From Rhizobium sp. NLR16a (GTDB taxonomy: Bacteria; Pseudomonadota; Alphaproteobacteria; Rhizobiales; Rhizobiaceae): DNA of 64,000 bases. Made by a program: the position numbers and the translations under genes. Positions 27,341-37,312 of the stretch are shown piece by piece; within the stretch, counting starts at the first letter, position 1, and each line of letters starts with the position of its first letter. Below the pieces are notes generated by a model. The model worked only from the letters and a program-made list of their open reading frames with translations. It had not been told where the DNA came from and made no database searches. The DNA lies in the NCBI RefSeq assembly GCF_017948245.1, contig NZ_CP072865.1, positions 3,187,501 through 3,251,500 on the forward strand. Reading direction: 5' to 3'.

Positions 27341-27437
27341 ACTACCGATCCCCGAATTCGGGGGAGCCGCGGATCACAGTTTCGCCAAGCGATCCGAGAC
27401 CCCTTCCCTCCAGCCCGCGAATCCCCGAAAATAGCCC

Positions 27438-29270
27438 ATGGCCATCAGACAGCTTTCCGAAACGCTCATCAACCAGATCGCCGCCGGCGAAGTCATCGAA
27501 CGGCCGGCGAGCGCTGCCAAGGAATTGATCGAGAACGCGCTCGATGCGGGGGCGACGCGCATTGAGATCGCCACGGCAGGCGGCGGCAAGGCGCTGCTGC
27601 GGGTCAGCGACAACGGCTTCGGCATGGACGCCGCCGATCTGGAACTGGCAATCAGGCGCCATTGCACCTCGAAGATCTCCGAGACGCTCGAGGATATCAG
27701 AACGCTCGGTTTCCGCGGCGAGGCGCTGCCGTCGATCGGGTCCGTGGCGAGGCTCAGCATCGCAAGCCGCAAGCGCGACAGTGCCGGCGGCCACGAGATC
27801 GCCGTTGCCGGCGGCAAGGTCTTGCATCTCAGGCCGGCCGCCGCCAATCCCGGCACGATCGTAGAAGTCCGAGACCTGTTCTTCGCCACGCCTGCCCGGC
27901 TCAAATTCCTGAAGACAGAAAAGGCTGAAGCCGGCGCCATTACCGAGATCGTCAAACGCATGGCGATCGCCTTTCCCGCCGTGCGCTTCGTGCTGTCCGG
28001 CTCGGACCGCGCAACGCTGGAATTTCCGGCGACGGGCGACGATCATCTGGCGCGCATGGCGCAGGTGCTCGGCAAGGACTTCAGCGACAACGCCATTGCG
28101 CTCGACGCCGAGCGCGAGGAGATCGCGCTGACCGGCTTTGCCGGCGTGCCGACCTTCAATCGCGGTAACTCCGCGCATCAATATGCCTTCGTCAACGGCC
28201 GGCCGGTGCAGGACAAGCTGATCCTCTCGGCGATCCGCGGCGCCTATGCCGAGACGATCCCGTCCGGGCGTTATCCGGTGGCGGTGCTGTCGATCGCTCT
28301 CGATCCGGCCCTCGTCGACGTCAACGTGCATCCGGCCAAATCCGACGTGCGCTTCCGCGACCCGGGCCTGGTGCGTGGCCTGATCGTCGGCGCCATTCGC
28401 GAGGCGCTCGCGCGCGACGGCAGCCGGGCGGCAACGACTGGCGCAAGCGATATGCTGCGCGCCTTCCGCCCCGGTTTCCAGCCCTATGGGCAGCAGCCAC
28501 AGGCGCCATGGTCGGCAGAGACCTCCCCTTCCCGCCCCTACCAGCCGGCACCGGCTTTTTCCGAACGGCCGCAGGCATCCTTCGACGGCCTGTCGATGCC
28601 GACCGCACGGGCCGAGCCGCAATTTTTTCCGGACCCCGTGTCTCCCGGCCTGGCCTCTCCTAGCCCGGCCGCGCCCGAAACCGTTGGGCGTTATCCGCTC
28701 GGCGCGGCACGGGCGCAGATCCACGCCAACTATATCGTCGCCCAGACCGAGGACGGGCTCGTCATCGTCGACCAGCATGCGGCGCATGAGCGGCTGGTGT
28801 TCGAGGCGATGCGCAAGGCGCTGCATTCGAAGCGGCTGGCCTCGCAGGTGCTGCTCATCCCCGAGATCGTCGACATTCCGGAAGAGGATTGCGACCGGCT
28901 GATGCTGCATGCGGCAGAGTTTGCCGAACTCGGTCTGGCGATCGAGCGTTTCGGTCCCGGTGCGATCGCGGTGCGCGAAACACCGGCCATGCTCGGCGAG
29001 GTCGACGCCCATGGCCTGATCCGCCAGCTTGCCGACGAGATCGCAGAATGGGATACGGCATCGGGCCTGTCGGCCAAGCTCGAATATGTGGCGGCGACCA
29101 TGGCCTGCCATGGATCGGTTCGCTCCGGCCGGCGGCTGCGGCCGGAGGAAATGAACGCGCTACTGAGGGAAATGGAAGTGACGCCCGGCTCCGGCCAGTG
29201 CAATCACGGCCGGCCGACCTATATCGAATTGAAGCTCAGCGATATCGAACGGCTATTCGGCAGAAGCTGA
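27438..29270 (+). CDS. mutL: DNA mismatch repair protein MutL
   Basis: A 610-residue MutL. The N-terminal GHKL ATPase has [33 protein letters not shown] and [16 protein letters not shown]. After a Pro-rich linker (about 340-415) the dimerisation domain carries [12 protein letters not shown] at 445-456, which fits the DQHA-X2-E-X4-E endonuclease motif. MutL proteins with this motif nick DNA themselves in organisms that lack MutH. It is divergent from the PAS-receiver gene. Confidence 0.96.
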   Translation: MAIRQLSETLINQIAAGEVIERPASAAKELIENALDAGATRIEIATAGGGKALLRVSDNGFGMDAADLELAIRRHCTSKISETLEDIRTLGFRGEALPSIGSVARLSIASRKRDSAGGHEIAVAGGKVLHLRPAAANPGTIVEVRDLFFATPARLKFLKTEKAEAGAITEIVKRMAIAFPAVRFVLSGSDRATLEFPATGDDHLARMAQVLGKDFSDNAIALDAEREEIALTGFAGVPTFNRGNSAHQYAFVNGRPVQDKLILSAIRGAYAETIPSGRYPVAVLSIALDPALVDVNVHPAKSDVRFRDPGLVRGLIVGAIREALARDGSRAATTGASDMLRAFRPGFQPYGQQPQAPWSAETSPSRPYQPAPAFSERPQASFDGLSMPTARAEPQFFPDPVSPGLASPSPAAPETVGRYPLGAARAQIHANYIVAQTEDGLVIVDQHAAHERLVFEAMRKALHSKRLASQVLLIPEIVDIPEEDCDRLMLHAAEFAELGLAIERFGPGAIAVRETPAMLGEVDAHGLIRQLADEIAEWDTASGLSAKLEYVAATMACHGSVRSGRRLRPEEMNALLREMEVTPGSGQCNHGRPTYIELKLSDIERLFGRS

Positions 29271-29337
29271 AAAAGCTGGCAAAGCCGCCTTTGCGGGAGT
29301 ATGGCAAACGGATGACAGACTGTAGGGAACGGAGCGC

Positions 29338-29568
29338 ATGAATTTGTTCGAAGGGCACGGAAACCGCGAGGCGAAGATCCGCTATCTCGACGGCGATTTC
29401 CAGATTCTCTCGCCCGGCTCCTATGTGGTCTGCGCGATGACCGGAAAAAACATCCCGCTCGACGAGCTGCGCTACTGGAGCGTCGCCCGGCAGGAGCCCT
29501 ATGCCGACGTTATATCTGCAATCGACGCCGACAAACGCGCCGGCGTGCTGCCGAACCAGCGGCGCTAG
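29338..29568 (+). CDS. DUF2093 family protein
   Basis: A 76-residue protein typical of small conserved alphaproteobacterial DUF2093 proteins (IRYLDGDFQILSPGSYVVCAMTGKNIPLDELRYWSVARQEPY). Function unknown. It follows mutL by 67 bp on the same strand and probably shares its transcript. The start is set by GGAG just upstream. Confidence 0.85.
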   Translation: MNLFEGHGNREAKIRYLDGDFQILSPGSYVVCAMTGKNIPLDELRYWSVARQEPYADVISAIDADKRAGVLPNQRR

Positions 29569-29777
29569 GGAGACGTGTGCCGATGGGTGGTCGGCGCAGG
29601 CATCTGACCGAGGGAATCGGCGATCAATTGCATCCCGAGCCCGGGGGCTGCGATTTCGCCAATCGAGCGGTCAGATGTCAGGCCCGCCCGGCGAAGGACG
29701 AGCCGTTTGCTTGACCAGATGCCCGCAAGGCATCGACTACGGCGTATGCGCTCTCAACAAATCGCATAGAGAAGCAG

Positions 29778-30695
29778 CTACTTGAATTTCGCCATGTTCT
29801 CAGCCGTCACGAGCGCCGCGCCGGAGTCAATTAATGATTCAACTTTCTCGCCGCGAATAGACTTTACCAGCGCATCCACGCCGAGTTCCGCCATCTTGGT
29901 GGGAAACTGCGCCACTGATGCATCCTCGATTCCATTCTTCAGCGCTTCCTCTTCGCCGCAGCAGAAGTCGAAACCGACCAGCACAATCTTGTCACTGGCA
30001 ATGCCCGCGTTCTTGATTGCGCGTGCCGCGCCAGCAGCGGGGGGGCCGCAAGCGGCATAAATGGCCTTGAGGTCCGGGTTTTTCGTCAACAGATCCTCGG
30101 CGACACTGATCCCGAGTTCCTCGGTGCAGTTGGTTGCACCTTTCCCGACGATCTTGACGTCAACGCCCTTCAGTCCTTCGAGCATACCCTTCACACGGTC
30201 ATCGAGCGCCGGTACACCGGGCACGCCCTCGAGTATCCCGAGCGTATCGCCGTCATGGAGCACGGTTTTGAGGTATTCCCCCGCGATTTTGCCTGCGGCG
30301 AGGTTGTCGGTGGTGGCAAGCGCTGTCCTGCCGTTCCAATCCGGAATGTTGTTGTCCATCAGCACGACTTTGATACCGGCCGCTACCGCCTTGTCCAGGG
30401 CCGTCGACACGGTGGGATCGACGGGCGTGAGGGCGATGCCCTGCACCCCTCGTGTCACCATCGACTCAATCTGCGCGATCTGGCCTTCGATGTCGGTTGC
30501 GGACGTACCCTGGCCGTAGATGATCTCGACGCCCGGATTTCTCTTGGCGTAATCTTTCGCTGCGTCTTCCATTGTTGCGAAGAACGGTACAGGGAACTTG
30601 GTTATAAACCCGAGCTTCACTGGCTCCTCCGCCAGGGACGGGACTACAGAGACGACCAGGAGCGCAACAGCTCCCAGCAGGGATTGCGGTTTCAT
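29778..30695 (-). CDS. Sugar ABC transporter, periplasmic binding protein
   Basis: A 305-residue ribose-type (Peripla_BP_4) solute-binding protein with a signal peptide (1-22, ending PSLAEE). LGFITKFPVPFFATMEDAAKDYAKRNPG and LTPVDPTVSTALDKAVAAGIKVVLMDNN are typical of pentose/hexose binders. The ATG at 30695 is preceded by GGGAGGTG. It is the last gene of a permease-ATPase-binding protein operon. The exact sugar cannot be told. An unusual Cys-Cys (FDFCCGEEE) lies near residue 250. Confidence 0.9.
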   Translation of the reverse strand: MKPQSLLGAVALLVVSVVPSLAEEPVKLGFITKFPVPFFATMEDAAKDYAKRNPGVEIIYGQGTSATDIEGQIAQIESMVTRGVQGIALTPVDPTVSTALDKAVAAGIKVVLMDNNIPDWNGRTALATTDNLAAGKIAGEYLKTVLHDGDTLGILEGVPGVPALDDRVKGMLEGLKGVDVKIVGKGATNCTEELGISVAEDLLTKNPDLKAIYAACGPPAAGAARAIKNAGIASDKIVLVGFDFCCGEEEALKNGIEDASVAQFPTKMAELGVDALVKSIRGEKVESLIDSGAALVTAENMAKFK

Positions 30696-30775
30696 GATTA
30701 CACCTCCCGTGTTTCGACCGCCCTCTTCTAGAGCGCGATCTCGTTTTCCGCTGCCCCAACCAAGCAGCGATCCCC

Positions 30776-31540
30776 TCAAGCCTCCGCACCGACGATCATC
30801 GCAACAACGTCCTGCTTGTTCGCCTCTGTGGGCTTCACTTCACCCACCTTGCGACCCTGCCGGAGGACAACCGCCCGATCGGCGATCTCGATGACATGCT
30901 CCATGTTATGGGTGATGATGATCACGGCATTGCCGTCGGCTTTGAGCTGATTGATAATGTCAAGAACCTGGCGAGACTCGCGAAGGCCGAGCGCCGCGGT
31001 GGGTTCGTCAAGGATCACCAGTTTGCGCGCAAAAACAATGGCACGTGCGACCGCGATCGCCTGTCGCTGTCCCCCAGACATCAGTGCGACCGGTGCGTCG
31101 AATTTCGGCAGCTTAACCTTCAGGCGATCGATGACGTTCGCTGCTTCCCGCTTCATTTCGCCCGTGCTGAGAAAGCGGAGCGGACGCGGCAACCAGGAGG
31201 GGAAAGAGATCTCCCGACCGCAGTAGAAATTCTGCACGGGGGTCAGGTTGTCGAAAAGCGCCAGATCCTGATAGACGGTTTCAATCCCGGCGCGGCGGGC
31301 GGCCGCAGTTGAATGAAGCGATACCGGAGCACCATCTATAAGGATCTCTCCTTCGTCGAGACTATGGAGCCCGCTGATGCATTTGACGAGTGTCGACTTG
31401 CCGGCGCCGTTGTCACCCAGGAGAGCCGTTACCTCACCTGAATAAGCATCGAAACTTACATTCTTCAGGGCATGGATTGCGCCAAAGCGCTTTTGGGCAT
31501 TTCGAACCGAAAGTGCCGGTGTGGTGGATGCCGGGTTCAT
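30776..31540 (-). CDS. Sugar ABC transporter, single-domain ATPase
   Basis: A 254-residue nucleotide-binding protein: Walker A GDNGAGKST (42-50), signature SGGQRQ (155-160), Walker B VILDEP (175-180). Unlike RbsA or XylG it carries one ATPase domain, as in the rhizobial fructose system FrcBCA, so it must act as a dimer. Its start overlaps the permease stop by 4 bp (ATGA). Confidence 0.93.
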   Translation of the reverse strand: MNPASTTPALSVRNAQKRFGAIHALKNVSFDAYSGEVTALLGDNGAGKSTLVKCISGLHSLDEGEILIDGAPVSLHSTAAARRAGIETVYQDLALFDNLTPVQNFYCGREISFPSWLPRPLRFLSTGEMKREAANVIDRLKVKLPKFDAPVALMSGGQRQAIAVARAIVFARKLVILDEPTAALGLRESRQVLDIINQLKADGNAVIIITHNMEHVIEIADRAVVLRQGRKVGEVKPTEANKQDVVAMIVGAEA

Positions 31541-32595
31541 TGCACTGCCGCCGATTGAAGCACGCGTGCGCGCGACTCGAGATGGTTACGAAGCACGTCA
31601 GCTTCGACGGCGATGACGATGACGAACCCAATCGCGATCATCTGAAAGAACACGTCGACGCCGAGAAGGTTAAGCGCATTGCGGATGACGCCGATCAACA
31701 CGGCGCCCATTAGGGCGTGGCCAAGGTGGCCTCGTCCGCCAAGGAAGCTGGCGCCACCGATGATCACAGCAGCAATCGTGTCAAGTTCCAGGAGATTGCC
31801 GTAGATCGGCGAGGCGGCACCGGTCCGCCCGGCAAGCAGCACCGCGCCCACGCCGGCACAAAAGCCAGAAACGATGTAGGTCGAGAGCAGAACGCCTCTT
31901 ACCGGGATGCCCATGCTTGTCGCGGCGTTCGGCGAGCCGCCGACGGCATAGATCCATCGGCCGCAGACCATCGACTTCGTCAGGATCAGAAAAACGATCC
32001 CGAACATCCCGATGACAAAAAAAGAATTGGGTACGCCAAGCGTCGTCCCGCCGCCGATGGCGGTAACTGCATCCGGCATCCCACGTATGGTCGTGTGACC
32101 CGGAGCCAATTCGAGGGCCAGACCGCGGCAGATGCTCAAAGTCGCAAGCGTGATGATAAAGGGATGTGGCAGTCGACCATAGACAAAGACCAGGCCGTTT
32201 ATAGCGCCAACGGCAGCACCGGCAAGCAGCATGGCCATGATGACGATGAACGATGAGTCAACCTGCTGGTAGACAAGTCCGCCAATGACTGTCGCCAGTG
32301 CAAGGTTCGAGCCTACAGAGAGGTCGATGCCGCGCGTCAGGATGACAAGCTGTTGGCCCATTGCCACCACAGCGATCACTGCTGTCTGCGCGAGGATGTT
32401 CCCGAGGTTTACCGGTTTTAAAAAAGCCGGGGTGACAATACTGACCACGGCGATAAGCATAATGAGGATTAACAGTGGACCCAGGCTCAACAGCTTCAGT
32501 CCCAGTGCGATGCCAGATTGTCTCGGATGGAAGGTTGCGTCCTGCGAACCACCAGGCCGGGACGAATTTTGAGGCAGCGTCCTGGAGTCTTCCAA
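31537..32595 (-). CDS. Sugar ABC transporter, permease
   Basis: A 352-residue RbsC-family (BPD_transp_2) permease with about eight to ten hydrophobic helices; GIDLSVGSNLALATVIGG and the later AVIIGGASFLGGRGHLGHALMGAVLIGVIRNALNLLGV are family hallmarks. The start is probably TTG at 32595, since no ATG or GTG lies before the first helix; GGGAGG is upstream. It is the first gene of the operon, downstream of the shared promoter region with the GntR gene. Confidence 0.88.
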   Translation of the reverse strand: MEDSRTLPQNSSRPGGSQDATFHPRQSGIALGLKLLSLGPLLILIMLIAVVSIVTPAFLKPVNLGNILAQTAVIAVVAMGQQLVILTRGIDLSVGSNLALATVIGGLVYQQVDSSFIVIMAMLLAGAAVGAINGLVFVYGRLPHPFIITLATLSICRGLALELAPGHTTIRGMPDAVTAIGGGTTLGVPNSFFVIGMFGIVFLILTKSMVCGRWIYAVGGSPNAATSMGIPVRGVLLSTYIVSGFCAGVGAVLLAGRTGAASPIYGNLLELDTIAAVIIGGASFLGGRGHLGHALMGAVLIGVIRNALNLLGVDVFFQMIAIGFVIVIAVEADVLRNHLESRARVLQSAAVQ

Positions 32596-32624
32596 ATTCC
32601 CCGAGCCTCCCTGGTTTTTTATAC

Positions 32625-32653
32625 ATAAGAAACATATGATACACGTACGTCAA
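32625..32653 (-). promoter_or_regulatory. Candidate promoter and operator of the sugar ABC operon
   Basis: On the minus strand TTGACG (32648-32653) and TCTTAT (32625-32630) are 17 bases apart. The palindrome ACGTACGT (32643-32650) overlaps the -35 element, a plausible site for the divergent GntR repressor. The 99-bp region is clearly more AT-rich than its surroundings. Confidence 0.45.
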
Positions 32654-32694
32654 CTTGTTTTTTATGGATATCTAGTCAGATCAGCAGTTGTGCC

Positions 32695-33579
32695 ATGAGA
32701 ACCGATACGACTTTCAAGCGGGCGTTCAACGATATGATCGACATTGTCCGCACGTTCGATCTTGGGGAGGAGTTACCCTCCGAAAATGCACTGCGCGCCC
32801 AGCTCGGCGTAAGCAGGACAACAGTGCGAAAGGTGCTGGCAGGAATGTCCGCACGTGGAATCATCGTATCTGAAGCGCACAGGCGGATCGTCCGTGAGCA
32901 ACCGCTGCCGATAGAACGCTATCCACGCGAAGAGACCTTGGCGATTTCGGAACAGGTCGAAACAAGCTTCATGGACTGGATGTTGCGCGGTGATGCGTGC
33001 CCGGGCACAGAAATCAACGAGGCGGAACTAGCTCGTAGGTTCGGCGTCGCAACAACGATCGTCCGTGAGTTTCTCAATCGATTTCAGAAATATGGGCTGA
33101 TCGAGAAACGCCCCAACGCAGGCTGGGTCTTCAAAGGGTTCACAGCGAGTTTCGCACTCGAACTGTTTGAGATCAGAGAAATGTTCGAAATGCGTTCGGC
33201 GCGGCTGTTCGCGGCCCTGCCCGACAGCTCGCCGGTCTGGAAGCAGCTCCACTCTACGCGGAGCGCACATTTGGAACTGCTCGCCGATATCGACTCCCGG
33301 TATCAGGATTTCTCGGAATTGGACAGCCGGTTTCACCGGCTGATTACGGCAGTTGCACCAAACCGATTCATTGAAAGCTTCCAAGACGTGATCGCCATGG
33401 TGTTTCACTATCACTATCAGTGGAACAAGCGTGATGAACGGGCGCGGAACGAGGTCGCCATCAGGGAACATCTTGCGCTCATCGAAGCCCTCGAAAGCCG
33501 CAATATCGCGTTGATCGATCACGCCTGTCGGTTGCATCTGACGTCTGCTCGCGAAACTTTGCTTTATTCGATCGCATGA
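32695..33579 (+). CDS. GntR/FadR-type regulator with two winged-helix domains
   Basis: A 294-residue regulator divergent from the ABC operon. A first GntR winged helix (about 10-65) contains LPSENALRAQLGVSRTTVRK. A second, FadR-like one (about 95-148) contains INEAELARRFGVATTIVREF, followed by an FCD-type all-helical effector domain (about 150-290). Most GntR proteins carry a single HTH, so the tandem arrangement is unusual. It is likely the local regulator of the transporter, with a sugar as effector (inference). Confidence 0.88.
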   Translation: MRTDTTFKRAFNDMIDIVRTFDLGEELPSENALRAQLGVSRTTVRKVLAGMSARGIIVSEAHRRIVREQPLPIERYPREETLAISEQVETSFMDWMLRGDACPGTEINEAELARRFGVATTIVREFLNRFQKYGLIEKRPNAGWVFKGFTASFALELFEIREMFEMRSARLFAALPDSSPVWKQLHSTRSAHLELLADIDSRYQDFSELDSRFHRLITAVAPNRFIESFQDVIAMVFHYHYQWNKRDERARNEVAIREHLALIEALESRNIALIDHACRLHLTSARETLLYSIA

Positions 33580-33627
33580 TCGGGTTGCAGGCAGATTTAG
33601 GCGGCCCAGGTGGTTCACAGCAGCCAG

Positions 33628-34701
33628 TTACGGCCGCTCGGCCGTTCCTGAAGTTACTTTAGCCCCAGCCTTCAATTCCCTGAGGCGCCGATCACGGCAG
33701 GCAATGATTGCCCGGTCGATGATCAGACCCGGGGCGAGATGATCCTCGAAGACCATGTCGACCTCGATCACCTTGGCCTTCTGCGCCAATTGCTCCGCCT
33801 TGCCGTGATGACCGGAGAGGCGAACGAAATCCTTTGAGGTGGTGACGATCAGGAGGTCCTGGCGTTCGGCCGTCATCAGGATATCGTCGATCTCCTCCTC
33901 GGTCAGGTGTTCGTGGTCGCCGAAGGTCTTGGCGACCGTGATCTCGGCGCCGCGCGATTCGACGGTGCGGAAGAATTTGGCGGGATCGGCGATACCGGCG
34001 AAGGCAAGCACCTTGATGCCGGCAAGCCTGTTGTCGCCGCGTACCTTCAGCGATGCGGTGAAATAGGGCTTTGCCGCGCGTGCCGCCATGCGGACGATGC
34101 CATCGGCAGCATTACCGCCGCCTACCTTCAGCAGTGCCGTCGCCGAACTCAGCTGCTGGCGGATCGGCGCGCGGACCGGGCCGGCCGGCACGATATGGCC
34201 GTTGCCAAGGCCGCGCGTCGCGTCGATGACGAGCAGCGCATAGTCGATCGCCAGCCGGGCGCTCTGAAACCCGTCATCCATGATGATGAGGTCGGCGCCT
34301 TCCGCGACCAAGCGCCGAGCACCGTCGACACGCCGGCGGGAAATCACCGTTAGCGCCTCCTGGGCGAGCAAAAGCGGTTCATCGCCGACGGCGACCGCCC
34401 GGTGATGATGGGGATCGACCACCGTCGTCACGTCGAGCGAGCCGCCGTAACCTCTGCTGAGAAAGCCGGGCTTCAGGCCTTTCGCCTTGGCGGCGCGGGC
34501 GAGCGTCAGCGCCGTCGGCGTCTTGCCGGCGCCGCCGACGGTGAAATTGCCGACACAGATGACGGGAACGGAAACCGAAGCGCGGCGCGCATGGGCCATG
34601 CGATGGCCGGCGATACGGCCGTAGAGAAAGGACAGCGGCGCCAGCAGCCAGGCGCGCCAATCGGCTTTCCTCCACCAGAACGGCGGCGCTTCTGAAATCA
34701 T
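33628..34701 (-). CDS. lpxK: Tetraacyldisaccharide 4'-kinase
   Basis: A 357-residue inner-membrane kinase that adds the 4'-phosphate to the lipid A disaccharide. The hydrophobic N-terminal part (APPFWW... [18 protein letters not shown]) is followed by the P-loop [15 protein letters not shown] (50-64). DDGFQSARL and [12 protein letters not shown] are family motifs. In Rhizobium the 4'-phosphate is later removed and replaced by galacturonate, but LpxK is still needed. It ends the lipid A/Kdo gene run. Confidence 0.94.
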   Translation of the reverse strand: MISEAPPFWWRKADWRAWLLAPLSFLYGRIAGHRMAHARRASVSVPVICVGNFTVGGAGKTPTALTLARAAKAKGLKPGFLSRGYGGSLDVTTVVDPHHHRAVAVGDEPLLLAQEALTVISRRRVDGARRLVAEGADLIIMDDGFQSARLAIDYALLVIDATRGLGNGHIVPAGPVRAPIRQQLSSATALLKVGGGNAADGIVRMAARAAKPYFTASLKVRGDNRLAGIKVLAFAGIADPAKFFRTVESRGAEITVAKTFGDHEHLTEEEIDDILMTAERQDLLIVTTSKDFVRLSGHHGKAEQLAQKAKVIEVDMVFEDHLAPGLIIDRAIIACRDRRLRELKAGAKVTSGTAERP

Positions 34702-34790
34702 TTTGCCGTCCCGCTCCCCGCCCGGCCAGAGAATTCGTTTTCCCGGCGGGATTGAGAGGTTAAAATCGATGAAAATGCAAGACTTTACGA

Positions 34791-35513
34791 TCAGGCCGGC
34801 TGCAGATCGGGCAGCAACGTCTCAAGGGCGGTGATATCGTCGAGCACATGATCGGCCGCCGCGGCAAGTGAATCGCGCGAGCCGGTTCCCGTCAACACGG
34901 CGATCCTAAGTCCCGTGCCGGCATTCAGGCCCATGTGCAGATCGTGGTTGTTGTCGCCGACCATGGCGACCTCGGATGGCAAAAGCCCGGTCGCAGCGCA
35001 GAAGCCGAGCACCATGCCCGGCTCCGGCTTGACGCCGAAGCCGCTGTCGTAGCCGGCGATATAATCGACATAGCGGGCGAAACCGAAGCGCTCCGCCGTC
35101 TGGCGGATGGAGCGCTCATTGTCGCTGGAGGCAACGCCGAGCTTGAAACCGCGCCGATGCAGCCTTGCGAAAAAGCCGGCAAGGTCGGTCACCGGCACGG
35201 AAAATTCAGCGGCGCCGGAAAAGAGGTCGTCGAGACGGATCGTCAATTCCCCGATATCGATCATCGATCCGGCGGCGACGAGCCCCTCGGCGATCTGCCT
35301 TGTATTGCCGGCGGCGAGCAGGCTGTCGGGAACGATATGGCCGCTCACCGGATCCATGCCGCAGGCAGACAGCAGCCGGTCGGCCAGAAGTGGGTCGCCC
35401 TCAGCGGCGATGCGGGCAAGCTCGCGATTGACCGGCAGCCAGCTCTCGTCATAGTCGAGCAGCGTGCCGTCCTTGTCGAAGAGGATGCCTTTGATATGCG
35501 CCGGGCCCGACAT
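34791..35513 (-). CDS. HAD-superfamily phosphatase (Gph-like)
   Basis: A 240-residue HAD phosphatase: motif [11 protein letters not shown] (11-20; nucleophile D13), motif II in [10 protein letters not shown], a Lys in [13 protein letters not shown], and motif [15 protein letters not shown]. It resembles phosphoglycolate phosphatases. It lies between waaA (9 bp) and lpxK in the same direction; a link to LPS sugar-phosphate metabolism is possible from position only. Confidence 0.85.
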   Translation of the reverse strand: MSGPAHIKGILFDKDGTLLDYDESWLPVNRELARIAAEGDPLLADRLLSACGMDPVSGHIVPDSLLAAGNTRQIAEGLVAAGSMIDIGELTIRLDDLFSGAAEFSVPVTDLAGFFARLHRRGFKLGVASSDNERSIRQTAERFGFARYVDYIAGYDSGFGVKPEPGMVLGFCAATGLLPSEVAMVGDNNHDLHMGLNAGTGLRIAVLTGTGSRDSLAAAADHVLDDITALETLLPDLQPA

Positions 35514-35522
35514 CGCGTCTCC

Positions 35523-36842
35523 TCAGACCTGGGCCGCGGCCTTGGGCAACAAACGCGCCTTGACCGTCAGCGGATTGATATAGGGTTCGAGCCCCTTCAC
35601 CGTCGCCGATAGTGCGCCCCGCATCTCGTGCACGGTGGCGACGCCGGCCTCGATCATGGTACGGCGGGCTTCATCATTGGTCAGCAGGTAATGCACGCCC
35701 TTGGCCAGCATTTCGGTATCGCGCACCATGCGGGCGCTGCCGCTGCGGGCGAGCTTCTGATAGGCCTCGCGGAAATTCTGCACATTGCCGCCGGAGAGGA
35801 TGGCGCAGCCGAGCATGGCAGGCTCCAACGGGTTCTGACCACCCTCGGCAAAGAGCGAGCGGCCGACGAAAGCGATTTCGGTCAGACGGAGATAAAGCCC
35901 CATTTCGCCGATCGTATCGCCAAGGAAAACATCGACATCGGCCGACAGGACATCGTCACGGGTGCGGCGGGCGACCTTCAGTCCCTGCTTGACCAGCGCC
36001 GCCTCGATCTCGTCGCTGCGCTCGGGATGGCGGGGCACGATGATCGTCAATTGACGATCGCGCTCCTTCAGGGCGCGATGGACGATGCCGGCGGCATTCT
36101 CCTCGCCGTCGAAGGTGGAGATCGCCGCCCAGGTCTTGCGATCGCCGATCTGCTTCCTGTAGCGGGAGAAGACAGCGCTGTCATAAGGCGGGGCGTCGGT
36201 ATCGACCTTCAGATTGCCCGAGGTGATGACGGGAACGGCACCGAGATTGCGGAACCGCTCGGCATCGACATCGGATTGGGCAATGACGAGGGCGAGGTTT
36301 TCGAACAAGGCCTCCGCAATCGACGGGCGGCGGCGCCAGCGGGCAAAGGAGCGGTCCGACATGCGGGCATTGACCAGGATCTGCGGGATGCGGCGACGGC
36401 CGAGCTCCAGCACCGTCGCCGGCCAGATCTCGGATTCGGCGATAATGGCGCAATCGGGCTGCCAATAGTCGAGGAAGCGGCTGACGGATGGTTTCAGATC
36501 CAGCGGCACATATTGATGGATCGCCTCCTGGCCGAGGCGCTCGGCGGCGAGCCTGGCGGAGGTGATGGTGCCGGTGGTCAGGATGACATGGATCTCGCGG
36601 CGGCGGATTTCGCGGATCAGCGGAATGACGGCATTGGTTTCGCCGACACTTGCAGCATGGAACCAGACGAGCGGGCCTTGCGGCCGGTTGGCGCTCGGAT
36701 AGCCGAAGCGTTCCAGGCGGCGCGCCCGGTCTTCCTTGCCCTTGGCCGTGCGGTAGGTCAGATAGAGGCCGACGACCGGTGAGGCCACGGTTCCCGCCAG
36801 ACGGTATGTGCTCAGACCGAGCCGCGCCATCCGGGAGCTCAT
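35523..36842 (-). CDS. waaA: Kdo transferase
   Basis: A 439-residue inner-membrane GT30 glycosyltransferase that adds 3-deoxy-D-manno-octulosonate to lipid IVA. An N-terminal membrane anchor (YRLAGTVASPVVGLYLTYR) is followed by the family motif VWFHAASVGETNAVIPLI, containing the catalytic Glu, and a C-terminal half with LIVPRHPERSDEIEAAL and GRSLFAEGGQNPLEPAMLG. Neighbours lpxK and the inositol phosphatase-like gene fit envelope biogenesis. Confidence 0.95.
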   Translation of the reverse strand: MSSRMARLGLSTYRLAGTVASPVVGLYLTYRTAKGKEDRARRLERFGYPSANRPQGPLVWFHAASVGETNAVIPLIREIRRREIHVILTTGTITSARLAAERLGQEAIHQYVPLDLKPSVSRFLDYWQPDCAIIAESEIWPATVLELGRRRIPQILVNARMSDRSFARWRRRPSIAEALFENLALVIAQSDVDAERFRNLGAVPVITSGNLKVDTDAPPYDSAVFSRYRKQIGDRKTWAAISTFDGEENAAGIVHRALKERDRQLTIIVPRHPERSDEIEAALVKQGLKVARRTRDDVLSADVDVFLGDTIGEMGLYLRLTEIAFVGRSLFAEGGQNPLEPAMLGCAILSGGNVQNFREAYQKLARSGSARMVRDTEMLAKGVHYLLTNDEARRTMIEAGVATVHEMRGALSATVKGLEPYINPLTVKARLLPKAAAQV

Positions 36843-37001
36843 CGCGCCAGCCTCCGACCCAAGACGATCGACATCAAACCCATTCCCTTATTATCGTTGC
36901 GGCCGGAATGGCCGATCAATTTGTTCAGAATGCGTCAAACGATCCGGATCGACGGGCGCCCGATGCACGAAGGCCCGTTCGGCTGGCGGCGGCTGCCGAG
37001 G

Positions 37002-37250
37002 TCAGTTGCCCCCAGCCTTTTGATGCGGATCGAGCAGACGGTGCATGTGGACGATGAAATAGCGCATATGCGCATTGTCGACCGTCTGCTGCGCCTTCGC
37101 CTTCCAGGCCGTCAGCGCCGAGGCATAGTCGGGAAAAATGCCGACGATATCGAGACCGTCCAGATCACGGAACTGGACGTCTTCGAGGCTTTCCAGTTCG
37201 CCGCCAAAAACGAGGTGCAAAAGCTGCTTCTTGTCACCGGAGTCAGTCAT
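37002..37250 (-). CDS. DUF4170 family protein
   Basis: An 82-residue soluble protein of the small alphaproteobacterial DUF4170 family (LLHLVFGGELESLEDVQFRDLDGLDIVGIFPDYASALTAWKAKAQQTVDNAHMRYFIVHMHRLLDP). It is regularly found beside waaA and the cysQ-like gene in rhizobia, which suggests, without proof, a role in LPS synthesis. Confidence 0.85.
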   Translation of the reverse strand: MTDSGDKKQLLHLVFGGELESLEDVQFRDLDGLDIVGIFPDYASALTAWKAKAQQTVDNAHMRYFIVHMHRLLDPHQKAGGN

Positions 37251-37312
37251 TTTCTTGTTCTCTTTCTGCCGAATTCCTCCGCCACCTCATCTGCGGGATT
37301 TTGACGGAAACG

